A stretch of DNA of 64,000 nt from Azospirillum sp. TSA2s (GTDB lineage: Bacteria; Pseudomonadota; Alphaproteobacteria; Azospirillales; Azospirillaceae), in NCBI RefSeq assembly GCF_004923315.1, contig NZ_CP039645.1, forward strand, positions 618,731-682,730. The letters are read 5' to 3'. Positions 52,482 through 61,240 of the stretch are shown here, one piece after another. Below the pieces are notes generated by a model. The model was not told the origin of the DNA. It ran no database searches and worked only from the letters and a program-made list of their open reading frames with translations. Numbering within the stretch: position 1 is the stretch's first letter; each line of letters opens with the position of its first letter. Position numbers and translations under genes: made by a program.

Positions 52482-55379
52482 TCATCTGCCGGCGGGTTGG
52501 TGTGATGTGCGGCGGCGCAGGGCGTCGCGCAAGACCTCGGCCAGGGTCAGCGGGTGGCGGCCGGTCAGCTGCTCCACCTGCTCGCGGCAGGAGAAGCCGT
52601 CGGCGATCAGCAGGGTGTCGGGGGGCGCCTGCCGCAGCGTGGCGCCGAGCCCCTGGTCGAAGATCGCCAGCGACACCGGGTACTTGTCCTCCTCGTAGCC
52701 GAAGGCGCCAGCCATGCCGCAGCAGCCGTCGTCGAGGATGCGGGCGTCGAGGCCGCTCTTGCGGATCTGCGCCGCATCGCAGGCCATGCCGAACACCGCC
52801 TTGTGGTGGCAGTGCCCATGCACCAGCGCCGGGCCGGACAGCTTGGGCGGGTCGAAGTGGGCCACCTTTTCCAGAAATTCGGCCAGCAGCATGCTGCGGC
52901 TGGAGAGGCGTTTCGCCTCCGGATCGTCGGGGAACAGGTTGGGCAGCTCGTCGCGGAACACCGACAGGCAGCTCGGCTCGACGCCGACGACATAGGCGCC
53001 GGCATCCAGCTCGCGACGCAGGCCCGCCATGGTCTGCTTCAAGGTGCTCCTGGCGTCGTCCAGCCGGCCGAAATCGTAATAGGGCCGGCCGCAGCACAGG
53101 TTCTTGCGCGGAATGGTGACGGCGTAGCCGGCGGCGTCCAATACCTCGGCGGCGGCGAACAGCGGCTCGGGCGTGAAATGGTTGTTGAAGCTGTCGGTCC
53201 ACAGCACCACGGGCGGCCGGCCGCGATCCGGCCCGGGCTTCCAGGAGCGGCGGAAGGTCTTCGCGGCGAAGGTCGGGACCGGGCGCTGCGGGGCGATGCC
53301 CGCCGCCGCGCGCGACAGCCGGCCGAACACCGGCGTCTGGGTGGCGAGGTTGGGCGCCCACCACACCGGCGCCAGCAGGCGCGCCCAGCGATGGATCAGC
53401 CCCATGCTCCAGGCCGCCCGCGGGCGGTGGCGGTGCTGGTAATGGTGGTGTAGGAACTCCGCCTTGTAGGTCGCCATGTCGACATTGACCGGACAGTCGG
53501 CCTTGCAGCCCTTGCAGCCCAGGCACAGGTGCAGCGCGTCGTGGATCGCCTCGTCGCGCCAGCCGTCGCGGATGGGGTCGCCCTGCAGCATCTCCTGCAG
53601 CAGGCGGGCCCGGCCACGGGTCGAATGCCGCTCCTCCCGCGTGGCGCGGAAGCTGGGGCACATGGTGCCGCCCTCGTGCCGCCGGCATTTGCCGACGCCG
53701 ACGCAGCGCAGCAGGGCGTGGGTGAGCGAGCCGCCATCCTCCGGATAGGTGAAGACGCTCTCCAGATGCGGCGGTTTGAAGCGCGGGCCGAGGCGAAGCT
53801 GTTGGTCCGCCGCATAGGGATGCACGACCTTGTGCGGATTCATGCGGTTGTCCGGATCCCAGATCGCCTTGAACTCGGCGAAGGCCTGCACGAGGTCGTC
53901 GCCGAACATGATCGGCAGCAGTTCCGCCCGCGCCTGCCCGTCGCCATGCTCGCCGGACAGGGTGCCGCCATGGCGCACCACCAGATGGGCGGCGTCGTTC
54001 AGGAAGCGGCGGAACCTGTCCACCTCCTCCTGCGTGTGCAGGCCGAAGCCGACGCGGCAATGGATCAGCCCGTCGCCGAAATGGCCGTAGAGCGCCGGCT
54101 TGTAGCCGTAATCGTCGTAGAGCTTCAGCAGGTCGCGCATGTAGGCGCCGAGATTCTCGGGCGCCACCGCGGAATCCTCCCAGCCCGGCCAGGTATCGTG
54201 CTTCTGCCCCGGCACCCAGGCGGTGGCGCCGAGGCCGGATTCACGCACCTTCCACAGCCGTTCCTGCTCGTGAGGATCGGTGACGAGGCGCATGTCGTGG
54301 ACATGCGGCCGGCCACGCAGATGGTCCTCCAGGCGGCGGGCCTTGGCGGCGGCCTCGTCCGGACTGTCGCCGCCGAACTCGATGAACAGCCAGGACGGTC
54401 CGTCGGGCAGAAGCTTGAGGTCGTCGACATGCAGGTGCTTCTTGCGCATGAAGTCGGTCAGGCGCTCGTCCACCCCTTCGATGGCGTCGGGGCCGAAGCC
54501 GCGGACGTTGCAGACCACGTCGGCGGCGTGGCAGACGCTTTCGAAGCCGACGACCAGAACCACCTTGGCGGGCGGATCGGGGATCAGGTTCAGCGTGGCG
54601 CGCAGGATCGTGACGCAGGTGCCCTCGCTGCCGACCAGGGCGCGGGCGAGGTTGAAGCGGCCGTCCGCATCGGGCAGCAGCGAGTCGAGGTTGAAGCCGG
54701 AGACGCGGCGCGGGATCTTCGGATAGATGCGGCGGATCTCGCCGGCATAGCGGTCGCGCAGGGCCTTCAGCTTGGCGTGGATTTCGCCCTTGCGGCCACC
54801 CTCTGCGATGATGCGGTCCAGCTCCTCCTCGGCCGTCCAGCCGACGGACAGGCGCAGCCCGTCATAGGTGACGATGTCCATGCTCTCGACATTGTGGCTG
54901 GTCACCCCGGCGACGACGGAATGCGGCCCGGCGGAGTTGTTGCCGATCATGCCGCCGATGGAGTTGTGGTCGTGCGTCGACGGGTCGGGGCCGAAGCGCA
55001 GCCCATGCGGCCGGCAGCGCTTCTGCAGCTCGTCCAGCACGATCCCGGGCTCGACGGTGGCGAGGCGGCGGTCGAGGTCGATGGCGAGGAAGCCGTTGCA
55101 GTATTTGGAACTGTCGATGATGACCGTGTAGTTGGTGGTCTGTCCGGCCAGCGCCGTCCCGCCTCCGCGATGGGTGATCGGGGCGCCGAAGTCGTGGCAG
55201 ACCCGCACCGCCTCGGCCAGAGCCTCCACGTCGAAGGGCACGACGAGGCCAATGGGCACCTCCCGGTAATTGGAGGAGTCGGTGGCGTAGAGCGCGCGGT
55301 CGCCGTCGTCGAAACGGATTTCGCCGTTCACGCGGCTTTTCAGGGCGGCGACCAGCGCCGGCACGTCGATGCTGCTCAT
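52482..55379 (-). CDS. FAD-linked oxidase / Fe-S (CCG-domain) dehydrogenase, D-2-hydroxyacid type
   Basis: A 965-residue fusion. Residues about 1-480 form a VAO-type FAD domain (VVPFDVEALAEAVRVCHDFG; THRGGGTALAGQ near residue 70; FGPDPSTHDHNSIGGMIGNNSAG near residue 129). Around 560-650 are two Fe-S motifs: CVGVGKCRR...TMCPSF and CLGCKGCKADCPVN. The C-terminal part has two CCG motifs (NLCCGRPYYDFG and DGCCGMAGAFGYE). This is the layout of YdiJ-like and D-2-hydroxyglutarate or D-lactate dehydrogenases, which pass electrons to the membrane. It overlaps the enolase-superfamily gene start by 4 bases, so the dehydratase product or a related 2-hydroxy-acid is a likely substrate. Confidence 0.9.
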   Translation of the reverse strand: MSSIDVPALVAALKSRVNGEIRFDDGDRALYATDSSNYREVPIGLVVPFDVEALAEAVRVCHDFGAPITHRGGGTALAGQTTNYTVIIDSSKYCNGFLAIDLDRRLATVEPGIVLDELQKRCRPHGLRFGPDPSTHDHNSIGGMIGNNSAGPHSVVAGVTSHNVESMDIVTYDGLRLSVGWTAEEELDRIIAEGGRKGEIHAKLKALRDRYAGEIRRIYPKIPRRVSGFNLDSLLPDADGRFNLARALVGSEGTCVTILRATLNLIPDPPAKVVLVVGFESVCHAADVVCNVRGFGPDAIEGVDERLTDFMRKKHLHVDDLKLLPDGPSWLFIEFGGDSPDEAAAKARRLEDHLRGRPHVHDMRLVTDPHEQERLWKVRESGLGATAWVPGQKHDTWPGWEDSAVAPENLGAYMRDLLKLYDDYGYKPALYGHFGDGLIHCRVGFGLHTQEEVDRFRRFLNDAAHLVVRHGGTLSGEHGDGQARAELLPIMFGDDLVQAFAEFKAIWDPDNRMNPHKVVHPYAADQQLRLGPRFKPPHLESVFTYPEDGGSLTHALLRCVGVGKCRRHEGGTMCPSFRATREERHSTRGRARLLQEMLQGDPIRDGWRDEAIHDALHLCLGCKGCKADCPVNVDMATYKAEFLHHHYQHRHRPRAAWSMGLIHRWARLLAPVWWAPNLATQTPVFGRLSRAAAGIAPQRPVPTFAAKTFRRSWKPGPDRGRPPVVLWTDSFNNHFTPEPLFAAAEVLDAAGYAVTIPRKNLCCGRPYYDFGRLDDARSTLKQTMAGLRRELDAGAYVVGVEPSCLSVFRDELPNLFPDDPEAKRLSSRSMLLAEFLEKVAHFDPPKLSGPALVHGHCHHKAVFGMACDAAQIRKSGLDARILDDGCCGMAGAFGYEEDKYPVSLAIFDQGLGATLRQAPPDTLLIADGFSCREQVEQLTGRHPLTLAEVLRDALRRRTSHQPAGR

Positions 55380-56467
55380 CTGCGGAACCTCTCGGCGTCG
55401 GCCCGTTTCAGCTCGATGCCCAGGCCGGGGCGGCTCCGGTCCGGCGTCAGCATGCCGGCCACTGGGGTGATCGCGCCGTCGAACAGCATGGTTTCGATGC
55501 GGGCATGGTCGTGGAAATACTCGATGTTCTTCAGCGGCCGGCAGGCGCAGCCGACCTGGGCGTGCAGCGTTGGGGCGGTATGCGCGGAGAGCGGCACGGT
55601 GAAGGCCTCGGCCAGCGCGGCGGCGGCGAGGAAGCCGGTGACGCCGCAGCGGGTGGCGTCGGCCTGCAGCACATCCACCGCGCCGGCCTGCAGCATGCGA
55701 CGGAAATAGATCGGGGTGTAGCCGTACTCGCCGGCGGCGATCATCATGCCGGGCGGAGCACGGTCGCGCAGCAGGCGCAGGCCCTCCAGATCATCCGACG
55801 ACACCGGTTCCTCGAACCAGCCGACCCGCTGTTCGGCAAAGCGCCCGGCCTGGGCCAGCGCCAGCTTGCGGTCATAGGCGCCGTTGGCGTCGACATAGAG
55901 GTCGGTGGCGGGACCGATGGCGCTGCGCACCAGCGCCACCCGCCGGACATCCAGCGCGGCGTCGCGGCCAACCTTCATCTTGACGGCGGACAGACCGTCC
56001 TGCGCCCAGCCCGCAAGCTGTTCGACCAGTGTTTCGTCGGAATAGGAGGTGAAGCCGCCGCTGCCATAGGCCGGCGTGCCGTCGCGGGCGCGGCCCAGCA
56101 GGTCGGCGACCGGCCGCTCCAGCAGCTTGCCCTTGAGGTCCCACAGCGCCGCATCCACCGCGGCGATCGCCATGGCGGCGATGCCGGGCCGGCCGAGATT
56201 GCGCACCGCATCGGTCATGGCGATCCAGGCGCGGTTGATGTCGACGGCGTCGAGACCCCGCAGCCGCCCGGCCAGCAGGCCGGCGACGAGCTGCGCCGCC
56301 GGGCGGTCGGCGTAGCCGTAGCCGATCCCCTGGCGCCCGCCCGCCTGTGCGGTGACCACGACCAGCGTGGTGTGGTCCCAGTCCAGGGTGCCGTCGGCCT
56401 CCGGCCGGTCGGTCGGGACCGTGAACGCCTCGACGCCGATTTCGTCTATGGGGGCCTGCGGGCGCAT
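55376..56467 (-). CDS. Enolase-superfamily acid-sugar dehydratase-like enzyme (mandelate racemase subgroup)
   Basis: A 363-residue enzyme with all landmarks of the mandelate-racemase subgroup: Lys163-x-Lys165 (AVKMKVG), metal ligands Asp193 (VDANGAY), Glu219 (WFEEPVS) and Glu247 (AAGEYGY), and the His-Asp dyad Asp270 (LQADATR) and His296 (SAHTAP). Such enzymes dehydrate D-sugar acids to 2-keto-3-deoxy acids, or racemise 2-hydroxy-acids. The start at MRPQAPIDEI (56467) has GAGG 8 bases upstream. It is the first gene of a unit with the FAD/Fe-S dehydrogenase and the ASRT-like gene. Confidence 0.9.
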   Translation of the reverse strand: MRPQAPIDEIGVEAFTVPTDRPEADGTLDWDHTTLVVVTAQAGGRQGIGYGYADRPAAQLVAGLLAGRLRGLDAVDINRAWIAMTDAVRNLGRPGIAAMAIAAVDAALWDLKGKLLERPVADLLGRARDGTPAYGSGGFTSYSDETLVEQLAGWAQDGLSAVKMKVGRDAALDVRRVALVRSAIGPATDLYVDANGAYDRKLALAQAGRFAEQRVGWFEEPVSSDDLEGLRLLRDRAPPGMMIAAGEYGYTPIYFRRMLQAGAVDVLQADATRCGVTGFLAAAALAEAFTVPLSAHTAPTLHAQVGCACRPLKNIEYFHDHARIETMLFDGAITPVAGMLTPDRSRPGLGIELKRADAERFRR

Positions 56468-56559
56468 CGTCGACCTCGGGGTGGTGCCGGCGGATCGGGT
56501 GCCGGGCTGGCGGGTCAACTCACCGGATGCGATCGGGTTCCCAATCACCCGAACGCAAA

Positions 56560-56607
56560 GGGGGACCGCCCTGCCGGGAGCCTTCGCTCCCGACCCGACG
56601 GTCCCCC
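56560..56607 (-). terminator. Nested hairpin downstream of adhE, terminator-like
   Basis: Outer 9-base arms GGGGGACCG (56560-56568) and CGGTCCCCC (56599-56607) enclose an inner GGGAGC-cttc-GCTCCC hairpin. On the minus strand only three Ts follow (CCCCCTTTGCG). It lies 30 bases past the adhE stop and 93 bases before the next gene start. Confidence 0.55.
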
Positions 56608-56637
56608 GATGCTTGGCAACTGTGACGACGTGGTCTG

Positions 56638-59304
56638 TTATTCGGCGGCGGTCTTGGTGTGGCCGACGACGCTCAGCGCCGCCGTACGGTCGCCGTCCGC
56701 CTCGACATAGGCGCGGCCGTAGTAGCTGTCGATCAGCAGCTGTTTGATTTCAGCGACCAGCGGATAGCGCGGGTTGGCGCCGGTGCACTGGTCATCGAAC
56801 GCCGCCTCGGCAATCGCGTCGACCCGCGCCAGGAACGCCGCCTCCGGCACCCCCGCCGCCTGGATCGAGGCCGGGATCTCCAGCGCCCGCTTCATCTCCT
56901 CGACCCAGCCGATCAGCTTCTCCACCCGCTCATGGTCGCGGCTGCCGCCGAGGTCCAGATGCCGGGCGATCTGCGCATAGCGCGCCACGCCCTTGGGACG
57001 GTCGTACTGGCTGAAGGCCGTCTGCTTGGTCGGGATGTCCGCCGCGTTGTAGCGGATCACGTTGGCGATCAGCAGGGCGTTGGCGATGCCGTGCGGGATG
57101 TGGAACTCCGCACCCAGCTTGTGCGCCATCGAATGGCAGACGCCGAGGAAGGCGTTGGCAAAGGCGATGCCGGCCAGCGTCGCCGCGTTGTGGACCAGCT
57201 CCCGCGCCTTCGGGTCGTGTGCCCCGTTGCGGTAGGCCGAGGGCAGGTTCTCCTTCAGGAGCTTCAGCGCCTGGAGGGCCTGGCCGTCGGTATACTCGTT
57301 CGCCACCACCGAGACGTAGGCCTCCAGCGCGTGGGTCACCGCGTCGATGCCGCCGGCCGCGGTCAGGCCCTTGGGCATGTCCATGACGAGGTTGGCATCG
57401 ACGATCGCAAGCGTCGGCGTCAGTTCATAGTCGGCGATCGGGTATTTGGTCCCAGTGTGCTCGTCGGTCACCACGGCGAAGGGCGTGACCTCGGACCCCG
57501 TGCCGGACGTGGTCGGCACCGCCACCAGCTGCGCCTTCACGCCCAGCTTGGGGAAGGTGTAGATGCGCTTGCGGATGTCCATGAAGCGCAGGGCGAGGTC
57601 CTCGAACGCGACCTCGGGCGCCTCGTACATCACCCAGATGATCTTGGCCGCGTCCATCGGCGAGCCGCCGCCCAGCGCCAGGATCACGTCGGGCTGGAAG
57701 GCGTTGGCGAGCGCCACGCCCTTGCGCACCACCGCCAGCGTCGGGTCGGCGCTGACCTCGAAGAAGGTCTCGACCTCCAGCCCCAGCGATTTCAGGACGC
57801 GGACGCTGTCGTTGACATGGCCGTTCTCGAACAGAAAGCGGTCGGTGACGATCAGGCAGCGCTTCTTGCCGCGCAGCTCCTCAAGGGCGAAGGGCAGGCA
57901 GCCGCGGCGGAAGTAGATCGACTTGGGCAGCTTGTGCCACAGCATGTTCTCCGCCCTCTTCGCCACCGTCTTCTTGTTGATCAGGTGCTGCGGCCCGACA
58001 TTCTCCGAAATCGAGTTGCCGCCCCACGACCCGCAGCCCAGCGTCAGCGAGGGCGCGAGGCGGAAGTTGTAGAGGTCGCCGATGCCGCCATGGGACGACG
58101 GCGTGTTGATCAGGATGCGGGCGGTCTTCATCTTGTCGCCGAAATGGCGGATGCGCTCGGCCTGCTGGTCCTGGTCGGTGTAGAGGGCGGAGGTGTGGCC
58201 GATGCCGCCGAGTGCGACCAGCGCCGCGGCCTTGTCGCAGGCCTCGATGAAGTCCTTGGCGCGGTAGAGCGCCAGGGTGGGGGAGAGCTTCTCGTGGGCG
58301 AAGGGTTCGCTGTCGTCGATGTCGGTGACCTCGGCGATCAGCACCTTGGTGGCGTGCGGGACGGTCAGGCCGGCCATGGCGGCGATGGCGTGGGCCGGCT
58401 GGCCGACGATGTCGGCGTTGAGGTGGCCGTCGGTCAGCAGCACCTTGCGCACGGCGTCGGCCTCGCGGGCCGACAGGATGTAGCCGCCATGATGGGCGAA
58501 GCGGTCGCGCACGGCGTCATAGACGGCATCGACCACCACCGCCGACTGTTCGGACGCGCAGACCACGCCGTTGTCGAAGGTCTTGGACATCAGGATGGAG
58601 GCGACGGCGCGCTTGATGTCGGCGAACTCGTCGATGACGGCAGGCGTGTTGCCGGCGCCGACGCCGATGGCGGGCTTGCCCGACGAATAGGCGGCCTTGA
58701 CCATGCCCGGCCCGCCGGTGGCGAGGATCAGGTTGATGTCCGGGTGGTGCATGACGGCGTTGGAGAGTTCGAGCGAGGGCTCGTCGATCCAGCCGATGAT
58801 GTCGTCGGGCGCGCCGGCCTCGACCGCGGCGGCGAGCACCAGGCGGGCGGCTTCGCAGGTCGATTTGCGGGCGCGGGGATGGGGGGAGAGGACAAGGCCG
58901 TTGCGGGTCTTCAGCGCGATCAGCGCCTTGAAGATGGCGGTGGATGTCGGGTTGGTGGTGGGGACGATGCCGCAGATCAGGCCGACGGGCTCGGCGATGG
59001 TGAGGATGCCGGCGTCGTTGTCTTCCGACAGGACGCCGCAGGTCTTGTCGTCCTTGTACTTGTTGTAGATGTATTCGGCGGCGAAGTGGTTCTTGATGAC
59101 CTTGTCCTCCATCACGCCCATGCCGGTCTCCGCCACCGCCATCTTGGCGAGCGGGATGCGGGCGTTGGCGGCGGCCAAGGCGGCGCTGCGGAAGATCAGG
59201 TCGACCTTCTCCTGCGGATACTCGGCGAAGCGCGCCTGCGCCGCCTTCACCCGCGCGATCAGGGAGTTCAGGTCGGAAAGGGTCGTGATGGTCATGGTCA
59301 TCAT
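56638..59304 (-). CDS. adhE: Bifunctional acetaldehyde-CoA / iron-containing alcohol dehydrogenase AdhE
   Basis: An 888-residue fusion, usual length for AdhE. The N-terminal aldehyde-dehydrogenase half has the catalytic Cys in DNGVVCASEQS near residue 250. The C-terminal Fe-ADH half begins near residue 455 (YFRRGCLPFALEELRGKKRCLIVTDRF) with the NAD-binding GGGSPMDAAK near residue 552 and iron-binding segments NAFLGVCHSMAHKLGAEFHIPHGIANALL near residues 722-750. It reduces acetyl-CoA to ethanol, regenerating NAD+ under low oxygen. The neighbouring FixK, FixJ and FixL genes suggest oxygen-dependent control, although I found no clear TTGAT-N4-ATCAA box in its upstream region. Confidence 0.97.
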   Translation of the reverse strand: MMTMTITTLSDLNSLIARVKAAQARFAEYPQEKVDLIFRSAALAAANARIPLAKMAVAETGMGVMEDKVIKNHFAAEYIYNKYKDDKTCGVLSEDNDAGILTIAEPVGLICGIVPTTNPTSTAIFKALIALKTRNGLVLSPHPRARKSTCEAARLVLAAAVEAGAPDDIIGWIDEPSLELSNAVMHHPDINLILATGGPGMVKAAYSSGKPAIGVGAGNTPAVIDEFADIKRAVASILMSKTFDNGVVCASEQSAVVVDAVYDAVRDRFAHHGGYILSAREADAVRKVLLTDGHLNADIVGQPAHAIAAMAGLTVPHATKVLIAEVTDIDDSEPFAHEKLSPTLALYRAKDFIEACDKAAALVALGGIGHTSALYTDQDQQAERIRHFGDKMKTARILINTPSSHGGIGDLYNFRLAPSLTLGCGSWGGNSISENVGPQHLINKKTVAKRAENMLWHKLPKSIYFRRGCLPFALEELRGKKRCLIVTDRFLFENGHVNDSVRVLKSLGLEVETFFEVSADPTLAVVRKGVALANAFQPDVILALGGGSPMDAAKIIWVMYEAPEVAFEDLALRFMDIRKRIYTFPKLGVKAQLVAVPTTSGTGSEVTPFAVVTDEHTGTKYPIADYELTPTLAIVDANLVMDMPKGLTAAGGIDAVTHALEAYVSVVANEYTDGQALQALKLLKENLPSAYRNGAHDPKARELVHNAATLAGIAFANAFLGVCHSMAHKLGAEFHIPHGIANALLIANVIRYNAADIPTKQTAFSQYDRPKGVARYAQIARHLDLGGSRDHERVEKLIGWVEEMKRALEIPASIQAAGVPEAAFLARVDAIAEAAFDDQCTGANPRYPLVAEIKQLLIDSYYGRAYVEADGDRTAALSVVGHTKTAAE

Positions 59305-59665
59305 CCACTTGCTGTCCGCAACCTGCGCAGTGACGCCGTCGCGGTGATGTGTTCGGGGAGGCCCTTGGACGCGGCACCGTTCGGGCGCGCCGCTGCGGCT
59401 CCGGGCTCCGAAGCGCGCGAACCACGGCCACGTCTTTGAAAGAAGGCGTTAAGGGTCAGTGCTTGTGAGTTTTTATGGGCTTCTCTCGGCCGTCATCCCC
59501 GCGGAGGCGGGGACCCAGGCTGATCGGCTTCCCGAGAGCCTTTGGAACGTCTGGATTCCCCCCTTCGCGGGAATGACGGCCGAGGAAGGCTCATGATGAG
59601 AGCCGATGCGGAGCGGTTCAAACTCCAAACGTCTCTCAGCCCGACTCATGAAAACCCGCAAACTC
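59305..59665. other. Upstream region of adhE, with repeat
   Basis: The 361 bases between adhE and fixK hold one GTCATCCCCGCG-type repeat (59488-59590). The stretch 59305-59487 is very GC-rich and probably holds the adhE promoter. I found no strong minus-10/minus-35 pair or FNR-type box here. Confidence 0.5.
59488..59590. repeat. GTCATCCCCGCG-type intergenic repeat, copy 2
   Basis: The copy begins CGGCCGTCATCCCCGCGGAG and ends CGGGAATGACGGCCGAGG; the left flank GTGAGTTT also precedes copy 1 at 22066. It lacks the extra internal segment of copy 1. Confidence 0.85.
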
Positions 59666-60400
59666 TCAGAAGCAGCTGGCGAGGTCGGCCAGCGCGTCGC
59701 GGTCCAGCAGTTCCAGCTTGCCGCCGACGAGGATGCGGATCAGGCGGGTCGACTTCAGCTTGGTCAGGGTGCGCGACACGGTTTCGGTGGTCAGGCCCAG
59801 ATGGTCGGCGATGTCGCTGCGGCCCATCGGCAGGTCGATGATGCGCTCATCTCCTCCGCCAAGGGCCTTGCGGTCGCTGAGGCGCAGCAGGAAGGTGGCG
59901 ACCTTTTCGCAAGCCGTCTTGCGGCCGAGCAGAACCATCTGGTCCTGCGCCGCCATCAGCTCGGACGTGGTCGCCGACAGCAGCTTGCGGGCGAAGGCCG
60001 GCTGGGCATCCATCAGGGCGTCCAGCTCCAGCCGCGGGATGCGCTGGATGGTGGTCGTCGTCACTGTTTCGGCGGTGTAGAGATACTGGGCGGCGAAGGC
60101 CAGACCCATCATGTCGCCGGCCTGCAGGAAGCCGATGATCTGGCGCCGGCCGTCGGGCAGCATCTTGTAGAGGCGGACCATGCCGCTCATCACGCGGAAC
60201 ACCGAACCGGCGTCGTCGCCTTCGCTGAACAGCGTGGTTTCGCGCTCGTGGACCTTGGCATGGCCCAGGCCGGCGAGCGGGTCGGCGGGGTTGCGCTGGA
60301 TGGCCTCCAGGGGGGAGGTCGGGGACATCGCCAGGGCGGAGACCAGGTAACCAGGAACGGCGCGGTTGGCGTGGGCGGCAATGGCGGCGTGCGTGGACAT
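59666..60400 (-). CDS. fixK: Crp/Fnr-family regulator, FixK-like
   Basis: A 244-residue protein. The N-terminal effector domain has a cyclic-nucleotide-like beta roll (residues about 50-135). A helix-turn-helix follows (about 192-215: MGRSDIADHLGLTTETVSRTLTKLK). The E206-x-x-S209-R210 pattern is the FNR/FixK recognition signature for TTGAT half-sites. There is no N-terminal cysteine cluster (only Cys164 and Cys243), so it does not sense oxygen directly and fits FixK, which is controlled by FixJ. FixL-, FixJ- and receiver genes lie just upstream on the same strand, and FixJ-box-like sites precede this gene at 60503-60543. Confidence 0.88.
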   Translation of the reverse strand: MSTHAAIAAHANRAVPGYLVSALAMSPTSPLEAIQRNPADPLAGLGHAKVHERETTLFSEGDDAGSVFRVMSGMVRLYKMLPDGRRQIIGFLQAGDMMGLAFAAQYLYTAETVTTTTIQRIPRLELDALMDAQPAFARKLLSATTSELMAAQDQMVLLGRKTACEKVATFLLRLSDRKALGGGDERIIDLPMGRSDIADHLGLTTETVSRTLTKLKSTRLIRILVGGKLELLDRDALADLASCF

Positions 60401-60502
60401 GGTGACCTCGGCCTTGACGGTGCGATGCGGTCCGGTTCGTTCCGGGGTGCATCCGATGACCAGAAGCTAGCCGTCCCCCGCGGTGCTGTTTAGTTCGGTG
60501 AT

Positions 60503-60543
60503 GTACCTAAGGATGTTTGCGTACGTAAGTGTACCTACGTAGG
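60503..60543 (-). promoter_or_regulatory. Cluster of GTACSTA repeats upstream of fixK, candidate FixJ sites
   Basis: The stretch contains GTACCTAA (60503-60510), GTACGTAA (60521-60528) and the perfect palindrome CCTACGTAGG (60534-60543). The first and second are 18 bases apart and the second and third about 13 to 14. Each is a near match to the GTAMGTAG sequence reported for S. meliloti FixJ. They end about 103 to 143 bases before the fixK ATG at 60400, leaving room for a transcription start near 60480. Confidence 0.45.
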
Positions 60544-60567
60544 GGACCGTACGGGGTCCAGGAAGGA

Positions 60568-60685
60568 TCCCCTCTCCCCCCTGGGGAGAGGGTTAGGGTG
60601 AGGGGGTCGCAAGGTGAGGATTCTCGAGAATCCACGTAGTGCATCCCCCTCACCCCGACCCTCTCCCCGGGGGGGAGAGGGAGAT
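60568..60685. repeat. Paired palindromic repeat between fixK promoter and receiver gene
   Basis: A copy of the 33652/51948 type, with GGATCCCCTCTCCCCCCTGG at the left, the shared GAGGATTCTCGAGAATCCACG and CATCCCCCTCACCCCGACC inside, and CTCTCCCCGGGGGGGAGAGG at the right. It separates the receiver stop (60690) from the FixJ-box-like sites. Confidence 0.85.
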
Positions 60686-60689
60686 TCAC

Positions 60690-61100
60690 TCAGGCGGCGG
60701 CGGCCGACGGCATCAGGCCGTTCAGCATGTCGATCAGTTGGTCCTCGTCGAACGGCTTCTCCAGCACGGCGACGACGCCGGCCTCCTTGGCGCGGGCGAA
60801 GGTCGCGGGATCGCCGCGGCCGGACACCATGATGACCGGCATTCCGTGCAGGTCGCCGCGATGGCGCTCCAGGAACTCCAGCCCGCTCATCACCGGCATG
60901 TGCAGGTCGAGAACGACGCAGCCCTGCGGGTTTCCGTCATAGTGGTCGAGGAATTCCCGGCAGGAGGAGAAGTCCCGCACATCGAAGGAGAAGGCTTCCA
61001 GCAGGGCCTTCAGGGAGTCGCGGACCGGCTCATCGTCGTCGACGATGTGGACGATCCCGGCCCCGGGGCCCCTGCCCGGCCCGTTGTCCAAATGATCCAT
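60690..61100 (-). CDS. Stand-alone response-regulator receiver domain (FixJ-like)
   Basis: A 136-residue single receiver domain. The acidic triad is present: Asp21-Asp23 (HIVDDDEP), phospho-acceptor Asp65 (VVLDLHMP), Thr/Ser switch Ser93 (MVSGRG) and Lys115 (LEKPF). It resembles the receiver of FixJ but has no output domain, and about 35 percent of its length near the acceptor is nearly the same as in the neighbouring FixJ. It could compete for phosphate from FixL, as single-receiver proteins do in other systems, or be a separate regulator. The start at 61100 has GGAGG 6 bases upstream. Confidence 0.88.
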   Translation of the reverse strand: MDHLDNGPGRGPGAGIVHIVDDDEPVRDSLKALLEAFSFDVRDFSSCREFLDHYDGNPQGCVVLDLHMPVMSGLEFLERHRGDLHGMPVIMVSGRGDPATFARAKEAGVVAVLEKPFDEDQLIDMLNGLMPSAAAA

Positions 61101-61240
61101 GACGGCCTCCGAACTTCCATGCAGATACAACAGCGCCGACGATGCGGCGCGTCATGGAAGATAAAATGTGGCAGGGGGTGCCGATATACGGACCATTGCG
61201 TATGCGGCGCGCTTTTGATGCAGATCAGGCTTGACGGAGA

